Positions 1 through 7,000 of a DNA stretch of 15,892 nt are shown here, in pieces. Both the position numbers and the translations under genes were made by a program. The stretch comes from CAIWXH01 sp964555675 (lineage in GTDB: Bacteria > Chloroflexota > Chloroflexia > Chloroflexales > Chloroflexaceae): positions 1 through 15,892 of the forward strand of contig CAZKTU010000145.1 of NCBI GenBank assembly GCA_964555675.1. Direction: 5' to 3'. The notes under the pieces are model-generated. The model saw nothing but the letters and a program-made list of their open reading frames with translations, was not told the DNA's origin and made no database searches. Positions within the stretch are counted from its first letter, which is position 1. Each line of letters opens with the position of its first letter.

Positions 1-2
1 TC

Positions 3-1349
3 GACGACTTCGTGATCAAGCTGCGCATCGTGCGCTTCCTGCGCACCAAAGAGTACGACGCCCTCTTCTCGGGCGACCCGACCTGGGTTACCGAGAGCAT
101 CGGCGGCCTGGGCGCCGACGGTCGCCCCCTGGTGACCAGGACCAGCTTCCGCTACCTGCAGACCCTCTACAACCTGGGCCCCTCGCCCGAGCCGAACCTG
201 ACCGTCTTCTGGTCGCCGCGCCTGCCCGAGGGCTTCAAGCGCTTCTGCGCCCAGGTCAGCATCGACACCAGCGCCATCCAGTACGAGAGCGACGAGCTGA
301 TGCGCCCGGCCTGGGGCGACGACACCGCGATCGCCTGCTGCGTCTCGGCCATGACCGTCGGCAAGCAGATGCAGCTCTTCGGCGCCCGCGTCAACCTGGC
401 CAAGTGCCTGCTCTACGCGATCAACGGCGGCCGCGACGAGCTGAGCGGCGAGCAGATTGGCCCCGCGGCCCCGATCTACCAGGGCGACGTCCTCGACTTC
501 GCACAGGTGATGCAGCGCCTCGACCTGATGATGGACTGGCTGGCGCGCGTGTATGTGAACGCGATGAACTGCATCCACTACATGCACGACAAGTACGCCT
601 ACGAGCGCATCGAGATGGCGCTCCACGACTACAGCCCCCTGCGCACCATGGCCTTCGGCATCGCCGGCCTCTCGGTGGTGGCCGATAGCCTCTCGGCGAT
701 CAAGCACGCCAGCGTGCGCCCCGTGCGCGACGGGCGCGGCCTGATCATCGACTACCTCACCGAGGGTGAATTCCCCAAGTACGGCAATAACGACGACCGG
801 GTCGACAGCCTGGCGGTCGAGCTGGTCGAGCGTTTCATGGAGAAGCTGCGCCAGCACCCCGCCTACAGAGGCGCCACCCACACCCAGAGCGTGCTCACGA
901 TCACCTCGAATGTGGTTTATGGCGCCCACACGGGCAATACGCCGGACGGCCGGCGCAAGGGCGAGCCCTTCGCCCCCGGCGCCAACCCGATGCACGGCCG
1001 CGACATCCACGGGGTCGCGGCGGCGGCCCTCTCTATCGCCAAGCTGCCCTACCCGAGCGCCCAGGACGGCATCTCGTGGACGACCTCGATCGTGCCGACA
1101 GCCCTGGGGCCCCGGCCGGCCGAGCGCGCCGCCCACCTGGCGGGCCTGCTCGACGCCTATATCGGCGAGGGCGGTTTCCACATGAATGTCAATGTGCTCG
1201 ACCGCGAGACCCTGCTCGACGCCATGGAGCACCCCGAGCGCTACCCCCAGCTGACCATCCGCGTCTCGGGCTACGCCGTCAACTTCATCAAGCTCACCCG
1301 CGAGCAGCAGCGCGATGTGATCAATCGCACCTTCCATGGCGCTCTCTAG
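3..1349 (+). CDS. pflB: Formate C-acetyltransferase (pyruvate formate-lyase), 5'-truncated by window edge
   Basis: Catalyses the non-oxidative cleavage of pyruvate plus CoA to acetyl-CoA and formate with a glycyl radical, in the cytoplasm during anaerobic growth. The frame is open from the first complete codon, reading DDFVIKLR, so the GTG at position 12 is an internal valine and the real start lies upstream of the window. About 448 codons remain, roughly the last 60% of a ~760-residue enzyme. Key residues are present: the adjacent catalytic cysteines in IACCVSAM (codons at 336-341), the GDPTWVTESIGG segment, TSNVVYG, GNTPDGRRKGEPFAPGANPM, and the glycyl-radical loop RVSGYAV with its glycine at 1269-1271. 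The sequence follows E. coli PflB closely to the end, with a few residues missing before GGFHMNVNV. The stop is TAG at 1347-1349. The activating enzyme gene follows on the same strand after a repeat array. Family assignment is secure; the physiological role is inferred. Confidence 0.96.
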   Translation, partial: DDFVIKLRIVRFLRTKEYDALFSGDPTWVTESIGGLGADGRPLVTRTSFRYLQTLYNLGPSPEPNLTVFWSPRLPEGFKRFCAQVSIDTSAIQYESDELMRPAWGDDTAIACCVSAMTVGKQMQLFGARVNLAKCLLYAINGGRDELSGEQIGPAAPIYQGDVLDFAQVMQRLDLMMDWLARVYVNAMNCIHYMHDKYAYERIEMALHDYSPLRTMAFGIAGLSVVADSLSAIKHASVRPVRDGRGLIIDYLTEGEFPKYGNNDDRVDSLAVELVERFMEKLRQHPAYRGATHTQSVLTITSNVVYGAHTGNTPDGRRKGEPFAPGANPMHGRDIHGVAAAALSIAKLPYPSAQDGISWTTSIVPTALGPRPAERAAHLAGLLDAYIGEGGFHMNVNVLDRETLLDAMEHPERYPQLTIRVSGYAVNFIKLTREQQRDVINRTFHGAL

Positions 1350-1354
1350 AGGAT

Positions 1355-1602
1355 CTGGAGGGGCCTTGCCCCTCCAGACCACCCCGCCGGGACTGTATGG
1401 GCGCTGGAGNNNNNNNNNNNNNNNNNNNNNNNNNNNNNNNNNNNNNNNNNNNNNNNNNNNNNNNNNNNNNNNNNNNNNNNNNNNNNNNNNNNNNNNNNNN
1501 NNNNNNNNNCCGCCGGGACTGTATGGGCGCTGGAGGGGCCTTGCCCCTCCAGACCACCCCGCCGCCCTCCAGGCCACCCCGGCGGGACTGTGTAGGCAGT
1601 TG
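1355..1602. repeat. Tandem ~49-bp hairpin repeat array between pflB and pflA, interrupted by a gap
   Basis: A unit starting CTGGAGGGGCCTTGCCCC begins at 1355, and the next copy begins 49 bp later at 1404, where it runs into the Ns. To the right of the gap the same unit resumes mid-copy at 1510, a full copy begins at 1530, and a degenerate copy spans about 1564-1602. Each full copy holds a perfect hairpin: a 10-bp stem CTGGAGGGGC with a 3-nt CTT loop (1355-1377 and 1530-1552). It is followed by GACCACCCCGCCGGGACTG. The reverse complement shares GGYGGGGTGGTCTRGAGGGGC with the repeat at 9873-9990, so both loci belong to one family. The hairpins could stabilise or attenuate the pflB-pflA transcript. 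No T-run follows, so a simple rho-independent terminator is unlikely. Confidence 0.9.
1410..1509. other. Assembly gap of exactly 100 N
   Basis: There are one hundred consecutive Ns. Exactly 100 is the conventional placeholder for a scaffold gap of unknown size. The left flank stops six bases into a repeat unit and the right flank resumes inside a unit, so the missing DNA most simply consists of one or more further copies of the 49-bp repeat. The true length is unknown. Confidence 0.97.
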
Positions 1603-1614
1603 AAAGCGCTGAGG

Positions 1615-2358
1615 ATGGACGAGCAGGAGCCGACCGGCTACATCCACTCATATACGACGGCCTCGGCCTACGATGGCCCGGGCCTGCGCACGGTGCTCTG
1701 GACGACGGGCTGTAACCTGCGCTGCCAGTACTGCCACAACCCTGATACCTGGCGCTTGCGGGGCGGCCGCCCCGCCCGGGTCGGCGAGGTCGTGGCCGAG
1801 TTGGCGCGCTACGCGCCCTTTATGCGCGCCACGGGCGGCGGGGTGACGATCAGCGGCGGCGAACCACTGCTCCAGAAGCCGTTCGTGATGGGCGTGCTCA
1901 GGGGCTGCAAGGCCCGCGGCCTGCACACGGCCCTCGATACGAGCGGCTTCCTCGGCGAGCGCCTCACCGACGACGATCTGCAGGCGATCGACCTGGTGCT
2001 GCTCGATCTGAAGTCCTGGGACCCCGCCACTCACAAAACCCTGACCGGGGTCGAGGTGGGGCCTGTGCTGCACTTCGCCCGCCGGCTCGCGGCCCTCGGG
2101 CGGCCCGCCTGGGTGCGCTTCGTGCTCGTACCCGGCCTCACGGACGCTCCGCAGAACATCGCGGGCCTGGCCGCCTTCGTGGCGGGCCTGGGCAACGTCG
2201 CGCGCGTCGAGGTGCTGCCCTTCCATCAGCTCGGCCGCGCCAAGTGGGCCGAGCTCGGGCTCGTCTACCCGCTCGAAGCGACCCCGCCGCCGACACAGGC
2301 CGCCGTGGCGCAGGCCCTCGCCACTTTTGCTGCACAGGGTTTGCCCGTCCTTTCTTAA
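1615..2358 (+). CDS. pflA: Pyruvate formate-lyase activating enzyme (radical SAM)
   Basis: A radical-SAM enzyme that installs the glycyl radical on PflB using a [4Fe-4S] cluster, S-adenosylmethionine and an electron donor. The 247-aa product matches the family length (E. coli 246). The cluster-binding CX3CX2C motif is at residues 33-40 (GCNLRCQYC). The N-terminal YDGPGLRTVLWTTGC, the glycine-rich ATGGGVTISGGEPLLQ (SAM binding), TALDTSGF, LVLLDLKSW, VRFVLVPG and EVLPFHQLGRAKW are all typical. The start chosen is the ATG at 1615, which gives the familiar GYIHSY beginning; the open frame extends upstream through the repeat and gap but that part encodes repeat sequence. The Shine-Dalgarno is weak (GAGG directly before the ATG). 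There is no separate promoter that I can recognise, so it is probably cotranscribed with pflB, with the hairpin array between them. Confidence 0.95.
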   Translation: MDEQEPTGYIHSYTTASAYDGPGLRTVLWTTGCNLRCQYCHNPDTWRLRGGRPARVGEVVAELARYAPFMRATGGGVTISGGEPLLQKPFVMGVLRGCKARGLHTALDTSGFLGERLTDDDLQAIDLVLLDLKSWDPATHKTLTGVEVGPVLHFARRLAALGRPAWVRFVLVPGLTDAPQNIAGLAAFVAGLGNVARVEVLPFHQLGRAKWAELGLVYPLEATPPPTQAAVAQALATFAAQGLPVLS

Positions 2359-2392
2359 TAATCTGTCAGGAGACGGGACGGTCCTGGTCTTT

Positions 2393-2415
2393 ACCCCCGA
2401 CTTAAGTCAGGGGGT
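2393..2415 (+). terminator. Hairpin downstream of pflA, possible terminator
   Basis: ACCCCC and GGGGGT flank a central perfect palindrome GACTTAAGTC, giving an 11-bp stem with one bulged A (2409). A short TTT follows the right arm. It lies 35 bp after the pflA stop and before the promoter of the next gene. The U-tract is short, so termination efficiency is uncertain; the palindrome could also be a protein-binding site. Confidence 0.5.
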
Positions 2416-2454
2416 TTCCTCGGACGTTAGAAGGCTTACAATCATCGTGTCGGT

Positions 2455-2463
2455 TGGTACTAT
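2455..2463 (+). promoter_or_regulatory. Extended -10 promoter for the small membrane protein gene
   Basis: The sequence reads TG-G-TACTAT, a TGn extended -10 hexamer matching four of six consensus bases. A weak -35 candidate (CTTACA, 2435-2440) sits 17 bp upstream. A TTGACA at 2463-2468 overlaps the -10 but has no -10 partner downstream. The start codon is 35 bp downstream. Confidence 0.45.
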
Positions 2464-2497
2464 TGACATAGCGAAACGATCTCAACCGACGAGGTGG

Positions 2498-3040
2498 ATG
2501 ATGGCCGGTTTGACCCTCATCAAGCGTGGCGGCCCACTGGCCGACATTGCCGAACTTGTGCTTTTCGGCGTGGCTCTGACTTATGGCGGTGAACTCTGGC
2601 TCCACAGCCTGCACTTTTTCTCTGGCGTGCCCCAGGATTGGTGGCATATGCTCAGCGAGGCCACGGTCAAACTTCCGCTGGTCCTGCTCGCGATCTGGGG
2701 CGTGAAGATCGGGCTGCAGGCCCTGCTGAGCCGCCGCGGCGCCAACCTGCCCCGCCTCGCGTCGAAGGCGATCATCGCCACGGGCATGTCCCTGGCGGCC
2801 TTCACCGCCCTGATTATCGACGGCCTGAGCACGCAGTTCTTCTACCCCGAGCTGGCCCTCACCGGCACAAACCCCTTCCTCTGCACCGTCCTGAGCGTCG
2901 GCGTCGAGGCGGCGGCCGCCATCCCGGCCCTGGGTACGGCCTACGACGCCGTGGTGACCTTGCCGGCCCTGCTGGTCATCGCCGCCCTTCTGGTGAGCCT
3001 GCGCCCGCTCGGCGCGGCGCCTCAGCGCGCCACCGCATAA
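2498..3040 (+). CDS. Hypothetical integral membrane protein, about five helices
   Basis: I do not recognise this 180-aa protein. It is very hydrophobic, with likely membrane segments near residues 17-36, 57-76, 91-110, 125-145 and 151-168. A small acidic/aromatic loop (FFSGVPQDWWHM, 40-51) separates the first two, and the tail is short and basic. No known catalytic or metal-binding motif is evident. The open frame runs upstream to 2327 inside pflA, but GAGGTGG at 2491-2497 sits just before two adjacent ATGs (2498 and 2501). The second gives the better Shine-Dalgarno spacing, so the start may be 2501. A promoter-like site precedes it and a strong terminator follows, so it is probably a single-gene transcription unit. 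Function unknown. Confidence 0.75.
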   Translation: MMAGLTLIKRGGPLADIAELVLFGVALTYGGELWLHSLHFFSGVPQDWWHMLSEATVKLPLVLLAIWGVKIGLQALLSRRGANLPRLASKAIIATGMSLAAFTALIIDGLSTQFFYPELALTGTNPFLCTVLSVGVEAAAAIPALGTAYDAVVTLPALLVIAALLVSLRPLGAAPQRATA

Positions 3041-3075
3041 GGCCCGCCCCCAAACACGAATCTTACCCCCCTACC

Positions 3076-3111
3076 CCCTCCTCTGTTCTCCCACAGAGGA
3101 GGGCTTTTTTT
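3076..3111 (+). terminator. Strong rho-independent terminator
   Basis: A perfect 11-bp stem (CCCTCCTCTGT paired with ACAGAGGAGGG) encloses a 6-nt loop TCTCCC at 3087-3092. One C and seven Ts (3105-3111) follow. It lies 35 bp after the small membrane protein gene and just before the promoter of the next gene, cleanly separating the two units. Confidence 0.92.
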
Positions 3112-3114
3112 CTG

Positions 3115-3123
3115 TGGTATCAT
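3115..3123 (+). promoter_or_regulatory. Extended -10 promoter for the RarD-like gene
   Basis: The sequence reads TG-G-TATCAT, five of six to TATAAT, with the TGn extension. No -35 is evident because that position is occupied by the preceding terminator stem. It would give a leader of about 35 nt before the GTG at 3166. Confidence 0.55.
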
Positions 3124-3165
3124 ACCCCCGCCGGGTATCGCCGGTCCGACCACAGGTGACCCATC

Positions 3166-4068
3166 GTGAACAAAGGTGTCGTCTACGCAGTCGTGGCCTA
3201 TGGAACATGGGGCCTGCTGCCGATCTTCTGGAAGGCGCTGCAGCACGTCCCCGCCCTCGAGATTCTGGCCAACCGCGTCGTCTGGGCCCTGGTGGTCGCG
3301 CTGGCCCTGGGCGTCGCCCGCGGGCGTCCGGCCTGGCTCGGCGCCGCCCTGCGCAGCCCGCGCATCGTCTTGACCTTCCTGGCGACCGCCTCGCTGCTCT
3401 CGCTGAACTGGGCCCTGTATATCTGGGCGGTGAATGCGGGCCACATCGTCGAGACCAGCCTGGGCTATTTTATCAACCCCCTGGTCAATGTCTTCCTCGG
3501 GGTGGTCTTCCTGCGCGAGCGGCTGCGCCTCGCCCAGGCCGCGGCGATCATCCTGGCCCTGGCCGGCGTGCTCTTTCTGACCGTGACCTACGGCTCGCCG
3601 CCATGGATCGCCCTCGTGCTGGCCGCGAGCTTCGGGGCCTATGGCCTGCTGCGCAAGACTGCCGCGCTCAACTCGCTCGAGGGCTTCACTCTCGAGACGA
3701 TGGTCATGATCGTGCCGGCCGTGATCTACCTCGGCTGGGTCGAGGCGAGCGTGGGCGGGGCCCTGTTCCACGCCGGCCCCGCCACGACCGTCCTGCTGGT
3801 CTCGTCGGGCCTGGTCACCGCGGTGCCCCTGCTGCTCTTCGCCGCCGCGGCGCGCCGCGTGACCATGACCACCCTCGGCCTGCTCCAGTATATTGCGCCG
3901 AGCATCCAGTTCTTCCTGGGGGTGGCCGTCTACGGCGAAACCCTCAGCTCGGCGCGCCTGTTCGGCTTCGTCCTGGTCTGGGTGGCCCTGGCGATCTACT
4001 CGTTCGAAGGCGTCGTGGCGGGGGGCCGGGCTGCCCGGGCGCGCCAGGCCGGTAAGCCGGCGGGCTAG
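3166..4068 (+). CDS. rarD: RarD/EamA-family permease (DMT superfamily)
   Basis: A 300-aa inner-membrane protein of the drug/metabolite transporter superfamily, RarD subgroup, normally with ten helices formed by two EamA halves. RarD-type signatures are clear: YGTWGLLPIFWKAL near the N-terminus, EILANRVVWAL, NWALYIWAVNAGHIVETSLGYFINPLVNVFLG spread over helices 3-4, then LRERLRLAQ, and in the second half LGLLQYIAPSIQFFLGV. The start is the GTG at 3166, preceded by AGGTGA at 3154-3159 with good spacing. Family members are annotated as chloramphenicol-sensitivity proteins but the true substrate is mostly unknown, so the symbol reflects homology only. It is convergent with the STAND gene, whose stop is only 26 bp away; no clear terminator lies between them. 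Confidence 0.9.
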   Translation: MNKGVVYAVVAYGTWGLLPIFWKALQHVPALEILANRVVWALVVALALGVARGRPAWLGAALRSPRIVLTFLATASLLSLNWALYIWAVNAGHIVETSLGYFINPLVNVFLGVVFLRERLRLAQAAAIILALAGVLFLTVTYGSPPWIALVLAASFGAYGLLRKTAALNSLEGFTLETMVMIVPAVIYLGWVEASVGGALFHAGPATTVLLVSSGLVTAVPLLLFAAAARRVTMTTLGLLQYIAPSIQFFLGVAVYGETLSSARLFGFVLVWVALAIYSFEGVVAGGRAARARQAGKPAG

Positions 4069-4094
4069 GCGTACCCGGTTGCCGGCCCCGCCTG

Positions 4095-7000
4095 TCAGGG
4101 CGCGCAGCCGGCTGGGGGCGCCGAGTCTGCAAAGTACAGTTCAAGCTCTACAGGGCTGAGGTCGCGCCCCGCGATCGTACACGCCAGGGCCTTCACCTGC
4201 TCGAGCGAGCTGTTCGCAATCGCGGCCTCGCGCGTATCGGGGCTCTGGGGCGGGAAGGGCCAGCGCCGCAGCTGCCCATCGGCGCCGGCGCTGAGCAGGC
4301 GCTCGCCGCTGACCAGGACCGCCGTGACCCCGGCATCGTGCCCGTGAAGGCGCAGGGCGGCCGCCCTGGTATTGTCGAGCTGCCAGATCAGCAGGTCGCT
4401 GTCGTCGCTGCCGGTGACGGCCAGCCGCGAGTCGGGGCTGAAGGCCGCGCTGCCAATCGAGCGGCTATGGCCGGTCAGCACGATCGCCTCGGCGCTGGTC
4501 GTAGCGAAGTCTTCGCTGCTCCAGAGGCGGGCGTTGCGGTCGCTGCTGCCGCTGAGCAGCCAGCGCCCGTCGGGGCTGAAGGTCAGGGCCGTGATCGACC
4601 CCTGGTGCCCGGTCTTCACCGCCGGGCTGCCAGTGAAGCCGTTGGCCCCAAAGCTCCAGATATGGATACTGTAGTCGGCGGAGCCGATCGCGACCCAGCG
4701 CCCATCTCTGCTCACGGCAATGGCCGAGATTGACCCGCTGCGCGGCAGGGTGATGAAGGCGAAGCGGTTCGCGCTGCGGGCGGGGCGCAGATCCCAGACC
4801 CGCGTCACCCGGTCGGCGCCGCCGCTGAGGGCGTAGTTGCCGTCGGGGGTGAAGGCCAGGGCGGTGATCGCGCCGTCGGCGTCGGCCGGGCGCGAGAGGG
4901 TCGCCAGCGAGCCGGGGGCGCTCGCCCCCAGCTGCACCCCGCGCACCCGCCCGTCGGCATCCCCGATCACCAGCCAGCTCCCGCCGCCCCCGGCGGGGCT
5001 GATCCCGATCTCCGTCACCTCGGCGTTATTGTAGACCTCGACGCCCTGCCCGGCCTGCCCCGCGCTGATCGGGTAGACCCACACCCGGCTCGCGCCTGCG
5101 ACAGCCAGCCAGCGCCCGTCGGCGCTCAGGGCGGTCAGCCGGGCGGGCTCACCCAGGTCGTTCAGGGCCGGCCCGGCTCCCACGCGACCGGCGACGGCCG
5201 GGTCCCACAGGCGCGCGCCGTCCTCGCCCGCCGTGGCGACCAGCCTCCCGTCGGCGCTGACCGCGGCCGCGTTGATCCGGCCGGCGTGGTTGCCGAGCCC
5301 CTCGCCATTGGTGCGGGCGACGGCGTCGAGCAGGGCGCTGCGGGCGACCTCCACGGGCGGGTTTGTCGCATTGACCCCGGCGAGGGCGAGCAGCAGGCTG
5401 CGCTGGGGCCGCTCGGCGAGGGAGGCCTGGGCCTGGGCGGCGAGCTGGCCGGCGCGGGCCTCGCGGGCGTTCGCGGCGGCCTCGGCGGCCTTCTCGGCCT
5501 CGGCGGTGCCGGCGATCTCGGCGGTGGTGCGCAGCTGCTGCTCGATCTGGCTCTGGCTCTCAGCGGTGCTGCGCAGGGCGTCGGCCGTATTGGCGAGGCT
5601 GACATTGGTCGCGGCCCCCGCTTGGGCGGTCGCCCCTTGTTGGACGGCAAGTTGCTCTTGCTGGCGAGCGGCCGTGGCGCTCTGCTGCGCCTGGAAGAAG
5701 AGATAGAACGCGGCGAGGGCGAGGATGGCCATCAGGCCGCTGAGCACCCGCGCGACATTGCGGCTGCGGCGCTCGGACTGGGCCTGGGCAGACTGGGCCT
5801 CGGCGCGGGCCTGCTGCTCGGCCGCCAGGGCGCGGGCCTGAGCGAGCTCGCGCTGGCGCAGGGCCTCGCGCTCGGCCTCGGCCTCGTCGAGGGCCTCGCG
5901 CGAGGCGAAGATCAGCCTGGCCAGCTGAGGGTTATAGCCCAGGTAGGCGGCCTCGGGCGAGGCCACCCAGCGCTCGGCCTCGTGGAGTTGGGCCTCGTCG
6001 AGCAGGCCGGCCTTGCCCGAGCCCAGGCGCACCCACTCCTCGGCGCGCTGCTCGAGGCGCCGGCGGGTCGCGAGGGCCAGCTTCTCGTCCTCGAGCCAGC
6101 CAACCAGCCGCGGCCAGTTGCGCACCAGGGCCTCGTGGGCCACCTCGATCTGCGACGAGCTGTCGGCGTCGCCCGGGGTCAGGCGCAAGAGCCGCTCGTC
6201 GAGCAGCTTCTGCACGACGCGTTCAACCCGCCCGGGGTCCTCGCCGAGGGCGTAGATGCTGTCCATCCGAATGCGGCTGCTGGTCACCTCGAGGCCCTCG
6301 CCGGGGCGCACCATGCGCAACAGCACGCGCTTGAGGGTCACCTGGTCCTCGGGGATGAGCTGCTCGTAGAAGCTGTCGGCGCTGCGGGCCAGGGCCAGGC
6401 GCCCGCCGCCGACCCTGTCGTAGGCCGCCAGGGTGATCCGGTTGCGCTCGCGCTGCTCCCACAGCTTCAGCAGAGTGAACTGGAGCAGCGGCAGGCCGGC
6501 CGGCTCGCCGACAATATCCTGGACCAGCAGGTCGACCACGCCCGGCTCGAACTTGAGGCCGATGGCCTGGGCCGGGGCCTCGATCGCCCGGCGCAGCTCG
6601 ACCGGGCCGAGGGGCAGCATCGTCACCCTGATGCGCTCCAGGCGCTCGCCGAGCTCGGGCATGGCGGCGGCGAAGGGCTCGAAGTCGCTGCGCATGGTCA
6701 GCAGCACCCTGTGGCCCGGCTCGGGCGCGTCGGCGGCGGCGAGCAGGGCGCTCACGAAGGCCAGGCGCTCGGCCTCGTTCTCGGTCAGGGTGAACAGCTC
6801 CTCGAACTGATCGACGATCAGCAGGCAGGGCGCGCCGTTTGCGGAGCCGAGGAAGGTGGGCAGTCGCGTGGGGCGCTCGCGCAGCTCGCGGGCCGTCGGG
6901 ATGATCTGCTGGCGGCTCGCGCCGGGGCGCAGGGCGCGGGCCAGGGCCATGAAGGGTTCGGAGCCCGGCATGAGCGGCTCGATGAAGCGCCAGCCCTCGC

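Noticed and set aside
12..14. GTG as the pflB start codon
   Set aside because: The frame is open upstream to the window edge and reads DDFVIKLR, internal sequence of PflB; the true start is outside the window.
1355..1602. CRISPR array
   Set aside because: The 49-bp unit repeats directly with no unique spacers.
1336..1614. N-terminal extension of pflA through the repeat array and Ns
   Set aside because: It encodes only repeat sequence and unknown bases; ATG 1615 gives the standard length and N-terminus of the activase.
4069..4094. Bidirectional terminator between the convergent RarD-like and STAND genes
   Set aside because: Only 26 bp; GC-rich with short imperfect complementarity and no T-run on either strand.
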